Below, one piece after another: positions 24,851 through 34,904 of a DNA stretch of 64,000 nucleotides. Each line of letters starts with the position of its first letter. The stretch's first letter is position 1. The translations under genes were made by a program, and so were the position numbers. Source of the stretch: Nonomuraea sp. PA05 (GTDB lineage: Bacteria; Actinomycetota; Actinomycetes; Streptosporangiales; Streptosporangiaceae); contig NZ_VSEY01000030.1 of the NCBI RefSeq assembly GCF_008086045.1, positions 62,001 to 126,000 of the forward strand, written 5' to 3'. The notes beneath the pieces are model-generated. The model ran no database searches, was not told where the DNA came from, and was given only the letters and a program-made list of their open reading frames with translations.

Positions 24851-25206
24851 GCTCATGTCCTCGTGCCCTTCGCACGTCCTGGTGCCCCTCGCGCGTCTTC
24901 GGGCTTTGCGCGCACCGAGCCCCCGCGCAGGCCCCGCATCTTCGTCTCTGTGCGCCTACGAGTCTGTGCGCGTCCTTGGGCTTCTCCAGGTTGCGTGCGT
25001 ACGGGCCCCGCGCGTCCGAGGCAGGCAGACCGTACGAACGGGATGGGGTCGCCCGCGCGCATGAGGCCCAGGCGCGCGTGAGACGACCGAGATGCCGCCT
25101 ACGCGCCGCACCCACGCACCCCCGGAGCCCCCCGCAACCAGAGGCTCCATCACGGGGGAAAGGCGGCGACGAGGGAGGAGCGGCGGAAGCCTGGGTTGGG
25201 AGCCCC

Positions 25207-25212
25207 TAAGCT
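25207..25212 (+). promoter_or_regulatory. -10 box TAAGCT of a leaderless promoter (ettA)
   Basis: TAAGCT, then 7 nt, then the ATG of ettA. Confidence 0.5.
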
Positions 25213-25219
25213 AGAGGGC

Positions 25220-26884
<1,665 letters not shown>

Positions 26885-26906
26885 GGTCGGCTTCTTGGCT
26901 TGGGTG

Positions 26907-26950
26907 ACGGCCCATGGACCATGCCACTGGCGGCATGGTTCATGGGCCGT
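26907..26950 (+). terminator. Strong terminator hairpin after ettA
   Basis: A 19-bp stem (26907-26925 with 26932-26950), fully paired with a single G-U pair and a 6-nt loop, 22 nt after the stop codon. No U-tract follows. Confidence 0.8.
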
Positions 26951-27149
26951 TCGCGTGTGGGGCGGGATGGTGGGGAGCGGGAGGGTGGAGCTTCAGCCGG
27001 GCCAGCGGACGAAGGTCACCGCGATCGCGGACTCCCCGCACCAGACAGGCGCCGAGGAAGGCGAGCCTGCCGAGGACGGGCAACTGAAGCGGTTCCCACC
27101 ACCCAGGCCGAGCAGCCTGCACTTACGCCTGAAACCGGCCGGCGCTGCG

Positions 27150-27440
27150 GGGCTCGCCCGGGCAGTTCCGCAGATCCCGCCTGGGCAGTTCCGCGGGTCC
27201 CGCCTGGACGGCGCTGTGAGTCCCGCCCAGGCAGTTCTGTGAGTCCGCCCGGACGGTGCCGCGAATCCCGCCCGGACGGCGCTGCGGGTCCCGCCCGGGC
27301 AGTTTCGCGAGTCCCGCCTGGACGGCGCTGCGGGTCCCGCCCGGGCAGTTTCGCGAGTCCCGCCTGGACGGTGCCGCGGGTCCCGCCCACACAGTCCCCG
27401 GAAGCCCACCCGGACAGTCCCCGGAAGCCCACCCGGACAG
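27150..27440. repeat. 23-bp GC-rich tandem repeat, about 13 units
   Basis: The word TCCCGCC recurs at 27175, 27198, 27221, 27289, 27312, 27335, 27358 and 27381, a 23-bp period with one 22-bp step; two further 23-bp units of a diverged form (ACAGTCCCCGGAAGCCCACC) close the array. Pairs of units alternate (CGGGTCCCGCCCGGGCAGTTT and CGAGTCCCGCCTGGACGGCG). Open frames across it on both strands look like by-products of composition. Nothing else is seen between 26951 and 27500. Confidence 0.85.
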
Positions 27441-27500
27441 CACCGTGAACGGCACCAGGGGAGATGTTGGGGGAGCAACAATGACCGGCCTGTTGACCGA

Positions 27501-28811
27501 TCAGCCCTCGACGCCGACGGCCGCGGGAGCCGGGGTGGGGCGTCGACGCCACGGCCCGTGGAACATCACGATCGCCGGGATGAACAGGACGAGGCACCCG
27601 AGCGCCACGAACAGCCACGTCTGCCAGTTCGTGGCCGCCACCACGTGCGGGATGACCAGCAGCCCGACCACGGCGATGCCCTTACTGAGGAACCCGAACA
27701 GCCCCCACGCGGTGCCCTGCAGCCGGGGATCGGCGTCCTCGGCGTCCTCGGAGTAGTTGGCCATCCAGGGCGCGTAGGCGACGCCGAGCGAGCCGCCGAG
27801 CAGCGCGCCCACCACCATGAGCGTGCCGGTGGAGACGCCTTCCTGGCCGAGGGAGACGGCGAGGTAGGCGGTGACGAGCACGGCGGAGACGGTGCCGCCG
27901 AGGCAGAACGGCTTGCGGAGCTGGGTGCGGTCGGACAGGCGGCCGGTGACGATGAGGGTGATCAGGTTGAGGCTCCAGAAGGCCGCCATGATGGTGGACG
28001 CTTCTGCGCTGCTGATGCCGAGCGCGCCGACCAGCATCGTCTGTCCGAACAGCGACAGCGTGATGTAGAGGACGAGCCACATCGAGATCCCGACGACGTG
28101 CGCCCAGATGTTGCGCCGTACGAACAGGGAGCGCACGCGCGGCGGCTGGGTGAGGTCCACGACGTCGGTGGCGGCCCGTTCGGTGTGCTGGATCCTGGCG
28201 CGCAGTTCGGGCGACAGGTCCGCGATGTTGAGCGCGATGACCACCGAGATGACCAGTGAGAAGCAGCCCATGATGACGAACTGGGAGCGCCACGAGTCGT
28301 TGAGGAGCGGCAGGGTCAGGCCGGCGATGGCCGCGGCGAGGAAGTTCGCGCCGACGGGGCCCCAGGTCCAGAAGCCGAACGCCTGGGCGCGTCCGAGACG
28401 GGGGGAGAAGTCGCGGACCAGTGGCGCGGTGCTGGCCATGGCGACGCCGTCCACGAAGGCCAGCACGATCCTGGCGATGAGCAGGTCGCGCGGGCTGTGC
28501 ACGAGCGTCATGGCGAAGCAGCACACGGCTGTCAACGCCATGAGGGGAATCAGCAGGCGGACCCGGCCGAGCCGGTCGGTGAGCCGTCCGCCCAGGATGG
28601 AGGCGATCGCCCCGGCCACCGCCGCCGCGCCTGACACGGCGCCGTACGTGGTCAGCGTCATGTCGAGGTCTTCGAGCAGCAGGGGGACGACGGGCGCGAT
28701 CTGCCCTTCGTAGGAGCCGATGAGGATGGCCAGCACGGCCATCGTGAGGATCTTCATGCGCCGGGCGCCGGTTGGGTACTCGTCGAGCTCACGGACGTAG
28801 GACAGCCTCAT
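27501..28811 (-). CDS. MFS transporter
   Basis: A 436-residue, 12-helix major facilitator. The loop 2-3 motif GGRLTDRLGRVR and a long central loop after helix 6 (about 185-230) are clear, and GRLSDRTQLRKP marks the second half. ATG 28811 has AAAGG 9 nt upstream; a start 13 codons earlier is possible. The promoter region contains one of the CTAG-N9-CTAG palindromes (28854-28870), so it probably belongs to the regulon of the TetR protein at 34905. Likely imports the substrate, or exports a product, of the CoA pathway encoded downstream. Confidence 0.85.
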   Translation of the reverse strand: MRLSYVRELDEYPTGARRMKILTMAVLAILIGSYEGQIAPVVPLLLEDLDMTLTTYGAVSGAAAVAGAIASILGGRLTDRLGRVRLLIPLMALTAVCCFAMTLVHSPRDLLIARIVLAFVDGVAMASTAPLVRDFSPRLGRAQAFGFWTWGPVGANFLAAAIAGLTLPLLNDSWRSQFVIMGCFSLVISVVIALNIADLSPELRARIQHTERAATDVVDLTQPPRVRSLFVRRNIWAHVVGISMWLVLYITLSLFGQTMLVGALGISSAEASTIMAAFWSLNLITLIVTGRLSDRTQLRKPFCLGGTVSAVLVTAYLAVSLGQEGVSTGTLMVVGALLGGSLGVAYAPWMANYSEDAEDADPRLQGTAWGLFGFLSKGIAVVGLLVIPHVVAATNWQTWLFVALGCLVLFIPAIVMFHGPWRRRPTPAPAAVGVEG

Positions 28812-28853
28812 GCTGGCTAGCCTTTCTGATCGGGCTGGAACCCCCCGCACGTT

Positions 28854-28870
28854 CTAGAAGCTAGCTCTAG
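28854..28870. promoter_or_regulatory. Regulon operator A, CTAGAAG-CTA-GCTCTAG
   Basis: Upstream of the MFS gene on the minus strand. Outer CTAG blocks keep the 9-bp spacing of the other sites; the inner arms differ from the consensus CTAGAAT-N3-ATTCTAG at three positions. A further TTCTAGAA palindrome overlaps it at 28852. Confidence 0.65.
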
Positions 28871-28924
28871 AATTCCTTTCTGTGATGCTGCTCCCCACAT
28901 CGAGTGCCCGTCAAGGGTGAGCGG

Positions 28925-28941
28925 CTAGAATGAAATTCTAG
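28925..28941. promoter_or_regulatory. Regulon operator B, perfect CTAGAAT-GAA-ATTCTAG
   Basis: A perfect 7-3-7 palindrome directly before the VOC gene. Its right arm overlaps TAGGAT (28939-28944), a -10 box; a bound repressor would block promoter recognition. Confidence 0.8.
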
Positions 28942-28969
28942 GATTCCCAATGTGGAAGGAGCCCCCCGC

Positions 28970-29482
28970 GTGGACCTGGAACTGGACGGGCTGGAAGTGC
29001 ACTTCGACCACACGGCGGTGGCCGCGCCCCGGATCAGGGATCTGCTTCCGATCTACCGTGACCTGCTCGGCGGCCGGCATCTGGGCGGCGGCGGCGACAA
29101 CCGGGTCGCCGGCTACCGCACCCTGCAGCTCACCTACGGCAACGGCAACAAGGTCGAGCTCATGGAGCCGCTGGCCGGGTCCACGTTCTTCGACAGCTTC
29201 TTCGAGCTGACCAGGGGGCGGGGTGGGGTGCACCACCTGAACTTCCACGTCAACGACCTCGGTGCGGCGGTGGAGCGGCTGACCGGGCGCGGTTATCGGC
29301 TGCACGGGCTCAACCGGGCCGATGCGCGCTGGCAGGAGGTGTTTCTGCACCCCAAGGAGGCGCACGGGGTGCTGATCCAGCTCGCCCAGCCGGGTTGGCG
29401 TGATCCCGCCGACGTGCGTCCCACGCTGGAGGAGGTGCTGGACGGGCGCGGCAGGAACGGCAACGGCATCCCCAGCCCCTGA
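28970..29482 (+). CDS. VOC-superfamily protein (methylmalonyl-CoA epimerase/glyoxalase fold)
   Basis: A 170-residue protein with two beta-alpha-beta-beta-beta modules. Potential metal ligands: His in FDHTAVA, Glu in NKVELMEP, His in VHHLNFHV; the last ligand position reads VLIQLAQ, with Gln where epimerases have Glu. Its resemblance to methylmalonyl-CoA epimerase and to CoA-ester lyases of the fold suits a role in CoA metabolism, but the reaction is unknown. GTG 28970 has AAGGAG 8 nt upstream; GTG 28952, exactly 7 nt after the TAGGAT box, is an in-frame leaderless alternative. Operator B lies just upstream. Confidence 0.8.
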   Translation: MDLELDGLEVHFDHTAVAAPRIRDLLPIYRDLLGGRHLGGGGDNRVAGYRTLQLTYGNGNKVELMEPLAGSTFFDSFFELTRGRGGVHHLNFHVNDLGAAVERLTGRGYRLHGLNRADARWQEVFLHPKEAHGVLIQLAQPGWRDPADVRPTLEEVLDGRGRNGNGIPSP

Positions 29483-29557
29483 GGTCGCGGCGCCCCAGCC
29501 CCTGAGGTCGCGGCGCTGCAGGTGCTGAGGTCGCGGGTTAAGGCCCTGAGGTCGCGG
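29479..29557. repeat. CTGAGGTCGCGG, four copies at 21-23 bp spacing
   Basis: Copies at 29479, 29502, 29525 and 29546. The stop codon of the VOC gene is inside the first copy, so the array begins exactly at the gene end and runs into the next promoter region. Confidence 0.8.
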
Positions 29558-29582
29558 TCTTGAGCTCTGGCAGAACCTAGAT

Positions 29583-29599
29583 CTAGAGTGTAATTCTAG
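29583..29599. promoter_or_regulatory. Regulon operator C, CTAGAGT-GTA-ATTCTAG
   Basis: One mismatch from the perfect palindrome. A -10 box TAGGAT follows at 29603-29608, and the DUF35 gene starts at 29620. Confidence 0.75.
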
Positions 29600-29619
29600 A
29601 ACTAGGATTGGGGAGGCCG

Positions 29620-30027
29620 ATGAAGCCGGCACCTAAGCCCACACCCGAGACCCAGCCGTTCTGGGACGGCACGGCCGCGGGCGAGCTCAGGATCCAGCGC
29701 TGCGAACCCTGCGCGCGGCACTACTTCTACCCGCGGCCGAGCTGCCCCCGCTGCGGCGGCGACCAGGTCGAATGGGTCCGCGCCAGCGGTCGCGCGACCC
29801 TGTACTCCTACGTGATCAACCACCGCCCGGCGCCCGGCTTCGAGGACGAGGCCCCGTACGCCATCGCCGTCGTCGAGCTGGAGGAGGGCGTGCGCATGAT
29901 GACCAACATCGTCGGCGTGCCGAACACCCCCGAGCACCTGGAGCTGGACATGGAGCTGCAAGTGGTCTTCGAACGCCGCGGCGACGTCAGCGTGCCGCTC
30001 TTCGAGCCGGCCGGAGGCGCCGCATGA
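29620..30027 (+). CDS. DUF35 protein (zinc ribbon plus OB fold), partner of the thiolase-like protein
   Basis: A 135-residue protein with a four-cysteine rubredoxin-like zinc ribbon (CEPC at about 32 and CPRCGG at about 46) followed by an OB-fold (LYSYVINHRP to the end). DUF35 proteins are CoA-binding partners of thiolase-fold enzymes; with Ltp2 in steroid side-chain degradation the pair forms a retro-aldolase. Here its stop overlaps the start of just such a protein (ATGA), so a complex is very likely. Start ATG 29620 follows GGGGAGG with short spacing. Confidence 0.88.
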   Translation: MKPAPKPTPETQPFWDGTAAGELRIQRCEPCARHYFYPRPSCPRCGGDQVEWVRASGRATLYSYVINHRPAPGFEDEAPYAIAVVELEEGVRMMTNIVGVPNTPEHLELDMELQVVFERRGDVSVPLFEPAGGAA

Positions 30028-31151
30028 CCATCGTGATCGCGGGCGCCGCCGAGACGGACGAGGTGGGCCGCCTGCCCGGCCACTCCACCGTGCAACTGCA
30101 CCTGGAGGCCGCCAGGAACGCCCTCGCCGACGCGGACATGACCATCCACGACATCGACGGCATCGCCACGGTCGGCACCCCCGGCCCGATCCAGATCGCC
30201 CACGCGCTCGGCATCACGCCCGCCTGGCTGGACGGCACGGGGGTGGGCGGCTCGTCGTTCCTGTTCCACGTCCGCCACGCGGCCGCCGCCATCCAGGCGG
30301 GGCTGTGCCGTACCGTGCTGATCACGCACGGCGAGTCGGGGCGCTCGCGGGTGGGGGCCGGGCGGTTCGGGCTGGGCGCCGACTCGCTGCTCGGGCAGTT
30401 CGAGCTGCCGTACGGGGTGGTCGGGCCGCCCACGTCGTTCACGATCACGGCGTTGCGCTACATGAAGGAGACCGGGCTCACGCACGAGCAGCTCGCCGAG
30501 GTCGCGGTCGCGCAGCGGCGGTGGGCGCACCTCAACCCGCGTGCCATGTACCGCGACCTCATCACGGTCGAGGACGTGCTCGCGTCGAAGCTGGTCGCCT
30601 ACCCGTTCCACCTGCTGGAGTGCTGCCTGGTGACCGACGGCGGCGGCGCGCTGATCGTCACCTCGGCGGAGCGGGCCCGCCGCTCCCCGGTCTACCTGCT
30701 GGGCTCCGGCGAGGCGGCCGAGTCGCCGATCATCTCGCAGATGGAGGACTTCACCACGTCCAAGGGCTTCCGCCTGTCGGGCGAGGCGGCCTTCCGCGAA
30801 GCCAAGATCACGCACGCGGACGTGGACCACCTCATGGTGTACGACGCCTTCGCCCACGTGCCCATCTACGGCCTGGAGGACCTCGGCTTCGTCGGCAGGG
30901 GAGAGGCGGGCGCGTTCATCGCCGATGGGCACACCTCGCCCGGCGGCCGCCTGCCGCTGAACACCAACGGCGGCGGCCTGTCGTACACGCACACCGGCAT
31001 GTACGGCATGTTCGCCATCCAGGAGTCGGTGCGCCAGCTCCGCGGCGAGGCGGCGGCGCAGGTGCCCGGCGTGGAGGTGAGCGTGGTGCTGGGCAACGGC
31101 GGCATGTTCGCCTCGGCCGCCACGCTGGTGCTGGCCAACCGCCGGCCCTGA
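30024..31151 (+). CDS. Thiolase-fold lipid-transfer-like protein (Ltp2-like), no catalytic cysteine
   Basis: A 375-residue thiolase-fold protein of the SCP-x/Ltp type. The usual nucleophilic Cys region reads GTGVGGSSFLF and the second Cys region reads VVLGNGGMFAS, so both catalytic cysteines of a true thiolase are missing; a histidine is kept in NTNGGGLSYTHTGMYG. Ltp2-type aldolases have the same losses and cleave beta-hydroxyacyl-CoA by retro-aldol chemistry together with a DUF35 partner. I infer an aldolase, not a thiolase. Coupled to the DUF35 gene upstream; the DUF4242 gene follows after 63 bp. Confidence 0.85.
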   Translation: MTIVIAGAAETDEVGRLPGHSTVQLHLEAARNALADADMTIHDIDGIATVGTPGPIQIAHALGITPAWLDGTGVGGSSFLFHVRHAAAAIQAGLCRTVLITHGESGRSRVGAGRFGLGADSLLGQFELPYGVVGPPTSFTITALRYMKETGLTHEQLAEVAVAQRRWAHLNPRAMYRDLITVEDVLASKLVAYPFHLLECCLVTDGGGALIVTSAERARRSPVYLLGSGEAAESPIISQMEDFTTSKGFRLSGEAAFREAKITHADVDHLMVYDAFAHVPIYGLEDLGFVGRGEAGAFIADGHTSPGGRLPLNTNGGGLSYTHTGMYGMFAIQESVRQLRGEAAAQVPGVEVSVVLGNGGMFASAATLVLANRRP

Positions 31152-31214
31152 TGGCACGGGATGGAACGCCTCCCAGGAAAGAGGGACACTCTGAGCCACG
31201 AGGAGGGATGCGCC

Positions 31215-31466
31215 ATGCCGAAGTTCATGGACGTGCACAGTGGATTCGTCGGCGCGACCGAGGAGCAGCTCCGCGCCGCCCACGAGCGTGACCTCGCGAT
31301 CGAGGAGGCGGAGGGGGTGCACTTCGAGCGGGCCTGGCTGGACCCGGACTCGGGGAAGGTGTTCTGCCTGTCGTCGGGGCCGTCGAAGGAGGCGGTGCTG
31401 CGGGTGCATGAGAAGGCCGGGCACCCGACGTCGGAGATCTACGAGCTTCCGATCGAGGTGGAGTAG
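31215..31466 (+). CDS. DUF4242 small protein (SCO4226-like)
   Basis: An 83-residue ferredoxin-like-fold protein of the DUF4242 family (MPKFMDVHSGFVGATEEQL, FCLSSGPSKEAVLRVHEKAGHP). The Streptomyces coelicolor member SCO4226 binds nickel in a dimer; the histidines in MDVHSG and AGHP are candidates for that here. AGGAGGG lies 8 nt before the ATG. It is the last gene of the VOC/DUF35/thiolase-like row and is followed by a strong bidirectional hairpin. Confidence 0.83.
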   Translation: MPKFMDVHSGFVGATEEQLRAAHERDLAIEEAEGVHFERAWLDPDSGKVFCLSSGPSKEAVLRVHEKAGHPTSEIYELPIEVE

Positions 31467-31475
31467 CCACGCAAC

Positions 31476-31509
31476 GGAACGGGCGGCACCTGAAGGGGCC
31501 GCCCGTTCC
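31476..31509. terminator. Bidirectional terminator between convergent genes
   Basis: A perfect 12-bp stem, GGAACGGGCGGC (31476-31487) with GCCGCCCGTTCC (31498-31509), 10-nt loop, between the DUF4242 gene and the acyl-CoA ligase gene. Confidence 0.8.
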
Positions 31510-31551
31510 ACAGGCATCGCCGGGCGAAGCGCGTCAGGAGCCTGGTCCCGC

Positions 31552-33642
31552 TCAGCGCCAGGTGATCAGCGCGTCGAGCGCCTCCACCCGGGAGCCGCTG
31601 ACGAGCAACGGGTTGATCTCCAGGGACTCCAGCCCATCCCCCAGCGACTCCGCGAACGCCGCGACCCGCGCCACCACGTCCGCCACCGCGTCCAGATCGG
31701 CGGGCTCACTCCCCCTGAGCCCGTTCAGCAGCGCGGCGCCGCGCAGCTCCGCGAGCGCCGTACGCACCTCGGCCGCGTCCACCGGCAACACCCGCAGCGC
31801 GGTGTCCCGCAGCACCTCCACCCAGACCCCGCCCAGCCCCACGGCCAGCGTGAGCCCCCAGGCGGGATCCCGCACGACGCCGACCAGCAGCTCGATGCCG
31901 CCGCCACGCTGCGGCTGCACGAGGACGCCGTCCAGCGACGGCACCGCGGCGACCACCTCGCGGTAGGCCTGCCGCACCTGCTCCGCCCCGCCGAGCCCGA
32001 GCCGGACGCCGCCGACGTCGCTCTTGTGCCCGAGCCCCTCGGCCGCAGCCTTGAGCACCACCGGATAGCCGAACCGCTCGGCCGCCGCGACAGCCGCCGA
32101 CGAGTCGGCGGCCAGCTCGGACGGCACCACCGGCAGCCCGGCGGAGGCCAGCAGCGCGGCGGCCCGGTGCTCGGCCCACACCCCGCTCGCACCTTCGGGC
32201 GCCGCGACGGCGCGGGGGAGCGGCACCGACCTGGACAGCATCCGCTCGCGCTGCTCCGACCAGCGCACGGCCGCACCGATGGCGTGCAGCCCGTGCTCGA
32301 TCCCGCCGGCGACGTACGGGAAGCCGGTCTCGGCCTGCACCCGCCGCCCGAACTCGGTCACGTCGGTCAGCACGTTGCTCACCACCACGACCGGCACCGG
32401 CGAGGAGGTGATCCGTCCCGCGCTGGCCGCGTAGGTGGCCAGCACGGGCGCCGGGTCGGGCGGCGCCACCTTGGGCGGCTCCGACAGCAGCATGATCAGG
32501 TCGATCCCCGGGTCCGCGGTCACGGCCTCCAGCGCCCGGCCCAGCAGGGTGCGGTCGATGAGCACGTACCCGGTGACGTCGAGCGGGTTCTGCACGGTGC
32601 CGAAGGACGGGACGATCTCCGCCAGCTTCGCCACCGTCTCCGGCGCGAACGGCGGCAGCTCCAGCCCCTCGTCCTCGGCCCGGTCGGCGATGATCTCCGA
32701 GGCGCCGCCCGAGGGCGTCACGACCCCGACCCGCCGTCCGGGCAGCGGGCCCGAGGACGCCAGCAGCCCGGCCGTGATGATGAGGTCCTCCAGCGAGCGC
32801 ACCCTGATCACGCCGAGCTGCCGCAGCGCCGCGTCGATGACGTCGTCGTCGCCCACCAGCGCGCCCGTGTGCGCCTGCGCGGTGTGCGAGGCCAGCTTGC
32901 TGCGGCCGATCTTGAGCGCCACGATCGGCTTGCCCGCCTCCAGCGCCCGCCGGGCCACGCGGGAGAACTCGGCCGGGTTCCTGATCGTCTCCAGGAACAA
33001 GGCGATGACCTTGGTGGCCGGATCGTCCACCAGGTAGTCGATCACGTCGGTCACGGTGACGACCGTCTCGTTGCCCATGGACGTCAGCAGGCTGACGCCC
33101 ACGTTGCGGGCCTGCGCGAACCCCAGCACCGAGCTGGCCAGCGCCCCGCTCTGCAGCACCACGCCGACCGCGCCGCGCAGCAGCGGCGCGGGGATGGGCA
33201 GCCCGTACGGGGTCACGCCGGCGGCCGCGTTGATGAACCCGTTGCCGTTCGGCCCCAGGATCGTCAGCCCGTTCTCCGCGGCGAAGGCGGCGATCTCCGC
33301 CTCCAGCCGCGCCCCCTCCTCCCCGGACTCGCCGAACCCGGCCGTGAGGATCACGTAGCACCGGATCCCCAGCTTGGCACCCTCGCGCAGCACGCCCAGC
33401 ACGGCCGCGGTCGGCACCATCACGTACGCCAGGTCCACCCGCTCGGGGATCTCCGTCAGGCTCCGGTGGGCAGGCAGGCCGTGCACCACGCCGCCGCGCG
33501 GGTTGACCAGGTGAACGGGGCCGGGGAACCCGTGGGCGCGCAGGTTCGCCAGTGTGCTGATCGACCACCCCGACTTGTCCGTGGCTCCGACCAGCGCGAT
33601 CGAGCCCGGGTTGAACAGTTCCCCTACCGACATGTGCGTCAT
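31552..33642 (-). CDS. NDP-forming acyl-CoA ligase (acetate-CoA ligase family), alpha-beta fusion
   Basis: A 696-residue fusion: N-terminal CoA-binding Rossmann domain (FNPGSIALVGATDKSG), succinyl-CoA-ligase-like domains with the phospho-histidine loop HTAQAHTGAL, and a C-terminal ATP-grasp domain (GLGHKSDVGGVRLGL, VLVQPQRGGGIELLVGVVRDP). Such enzymes activate carboxylic acids to CoA esters with ATP to ADP and phosphate, via phospho-His. It would start the pathway by loading the substrate. ATG 33642 overlaps the stop of the acyl-CoA dehydrogenase gene (ATGA), so both are coupled in one operon; ATG 33633 is an alternative. Confidence 0.9.
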   Translation of the reverse strand: MTHMSVGELFNPGSIALVGATDKSGWSISTLANLRAHGFPGPVHLVNPRGGVVHGLPAHRSLTEIPERVDLAYVMVPTAAVLGVLREGAKLGIRCYVILTAGFGESGEEGARLEAEIAAFAAENGLTILGPNGNGFINAAAGVTPYGLPIPAPLLRGAVGVVLQSGALASSVLGFAQARNVGVSLLTSMGNETVVTVTDVIDYLVDDPATKVIALFLETIRNPAEFSRVARRALEAGKPIVALKIGRSKLASHTAQAHTGALVGDDDVIDAALRQLGVIRVRSLEDLIITAGLLASSGPLPGRRVGVVTPSGGASEIIADRAEDEGLELPPFAPETVAKLAEIVPSFGTVQNPLDVTGYVLIDRTLLGRALEAVTADPGIDLIMLLSEPPKVAPPDPAPVLATYAASAGRITSSPVPVVVVSNVLTDVTEFGRRVQAETGFPYVAGGIEHGLHAIGAAVRWSEQRERMLSRSVPLPRAVAAPEGASGVWAEHRAAALLASAGLPVVPSELAADSSAAVAAAERFGYPVVLKAAAEGLGHKSDVGGVRLGLGGAEQVRQAYREVVAAVPSLDGVLVQPQRGGGIELLVGVVRDPAWGLTLAVGLGGVWVEVLRDTALRVLPVDAAEVRTALAELRGAALLNGLRGSEPADLDAVADVVARVAAFAESLGDGLESLEINPLLVSGSRVEALDALITWR

Positions 33643-34793
33643 TCCCCGATGAGGCCGAGCCGGGCGTGGCCCTTGATGAGGTTGCGGGCGATCGTCCGGC
33701 GCTGGATCTCGTCGGTGCCCTCGAAGATGCGCAGCAGGCGCAGTTCGCGGTACCACCGCTCGATCGGCAGCTCCTTGGTGTACCCCATACCCCCGTGGAT
33801 CTGCAGCACCCGGTCCACGACCTGGTTGGCCATGACGGCGCCGTTCAGTTTGGCGATGGAGGAGGCGTGCCGGGCGTCCAAACCCTGGCCGACGCGCCAG
33901 GCGGCGTAGAGGGTGAGCCACTTGGCCGCCTCGATCTCCACCTGGGAGTCGGCGATCATCCACTGGATGGCCTGGTAGTTGGAGATCGTCTGGCCCATGG
34001 ACTTGCGGATCTTGGCGTAGTCGACGGCCATCTGCAGCATGCGTTCCGCGGAGCCGATGGCGCGCGCCGGGATCATGTAGCGGCCCTGGCCGATCCACTG
34101 CATGGCCAGCTCGAAGCCCTTGCCGAGCTCGCCGAGGATGTTCTCCTCCGGCACCCGGACGTCCTCGAAGACCAGCGACGCGGGGCCCCACTGGCCCATG
34201 GTGGGGATGGGCTCGGACTTCCAGCCCATGTCGCGGTCCACCAGGAAGCAGGTGACGCCGTGCTCCTGCGCCACGGCGAACACCATGACGAAGTCGGCCT
34301 CGTTGCCGCCCGTGATGAACGTCTTCTCGCCGCTGATCACCCATTCGGAGCCGTCGCGCACGGCCTTGGCGCGGATGTTGCGGGCGTCGGAGCCGGCGCC
34401 CGGCTCGGTGATGGCGAAGCAGGAGCGGCGCTCGCCCTCGATGGTGGGCAGCAGGTAGCGCTGCTTCTGCTCCTCGGTGCCGGCGTAGAGGATGTTGTCG
34501 GCGCTGCCGCCGAACGAGAACGGCACGAACGTGCGGCCGATCTCCATGGCGATGATGGCCGACATGATGGGGCCCAGAGCCGCTCCGCCGTACTCCTCGG
34601 GGGTGTTGATCCCCCAGAAGCCGGACTTCCTGGCCTTGGCCCGCAGGTCGCGCAGGACCTCGGGGTCCAGGCCAGGGCGGCCCTCGCGCTCGTTGCGCAG
34701 GACCTCGGGCTCCAGCGGCATGACCTCCTTCTCGATGAAGGCGCGGACGGTGTCGCGGATCTGGCGTTCCTCCGGGGTGAGCGAGAAGTCCAC
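33639..34793 (-). CDS. Acyl-CoA dehydrogenase
   Basis: A 384-residue FAD enzyme introducing the alpha,beta double bond into an acyl-CoA. Signatures: FAITEPGAGSDARNI, the YRELRLLRIFEGTDEIQRRT segment with the catalytic Glu358, and the HGGMGYTKE loop. The length is standard. GTG 34793 with GGGAGG upstream. First gene of a two-gene operon with the acyl-CoA ligase. Operator D (34816-34832) lies between the promoter and the gene: TTGACA (complement of 34860-34865) and TAGAGT are spaced by 15 bp upstream of it. Confidence 0.93.
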   Translation of the reverse strand: MDFSLTPEERQIRDTVRAFIEKEVMPLEPEVLRNEREGRPGLDPEVLRDLRAKARKSGFWGINTPEEYGGAALGPIMSAIIAMEIGRTFVPFSFGGSADNILYAGTEEQKQRYLLPTIEGERRSCFAITEPGAGSDARNIRAKAVRDGSEWVISGEKTFITGGNEADFVMVFAVAQEHGVTCFLVDRDMGWKSEPIPTMGQWGPASLVFEDVRVPEENILGELGKGFELAMQWIGQGRYMIPARAIGSAERMLQMAVDYAKIRKSMGQTISNYQAIQWMIADSQVEIEAAKWLTLYAAWRVGQGLDARHASSIAKLNGAVMANQVVDRVLQIHGGMGYTKELPIERWYRELRLLRIFEGTDEIQRRTIARNLIKGHARLGLIGE

Positions 34794-34815
34794 AGCCGCC
34801 TCCCTGGTGCAATTT

Positions 34816-34832
34816 CTAGAATCTCTCTCTAG
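34816..34832. promoter_or_regulatory. Regulon operator D, CTAGAAT-CTC-TCTCTAG
   Basis: Two mismatches in the right arm; the CTAG-N9-CTAG frame is kept. 23 nt upstream of the acyl-CoA dehydrogenase start. Confidence 0.7.
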
Positions 34833-34862
34833 GAAGACACTCTATGCGTTACGGCTCTGTGT

Positions 34863-34879
34863 CAAGAATCAGATTCTAG
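34863..34879. promoter_or_regulatory. Regulon operator E, CAAGAAT-CAG-ATTCTAG
   Basis: One mismatch from the consensus. It lies before the TetR gene, between that gene and the divergent acyl-CoA dehydrogenase gene, and overlaps the -35 hexamer proposed for the latter, so autoregulation is likely. Confidence 0.7.
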
Positions 34880-34891
34880 AATTCGAGCGGC

Positions 34892-34897
34892 TAGGAT
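34892..34897 (+). promoter_or_regulatory. -10 box TAGGAT of a leaderless promoter (TetR gene)
   Basis: TAGGAT, 7 nt, then ATG 34905. The same TAGGAT hexamer follows operators B and C. Confidence 0.55.
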
Positions 34898-34904
34898 GGC
34901 GGGC

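Noticed and set aside
24559..25209. Several overlapping frames on both strands around the 17-bp array
   Set aside because: A 17-bp unit without stops opens all frames; no ribosome-binding site or conserved domain.
26900..27448. 182-residue Pro/Arg/Ser-rich protein
   Set aside because: Begins in the ettA terminator and consists of the 23-bp array; no start signal.
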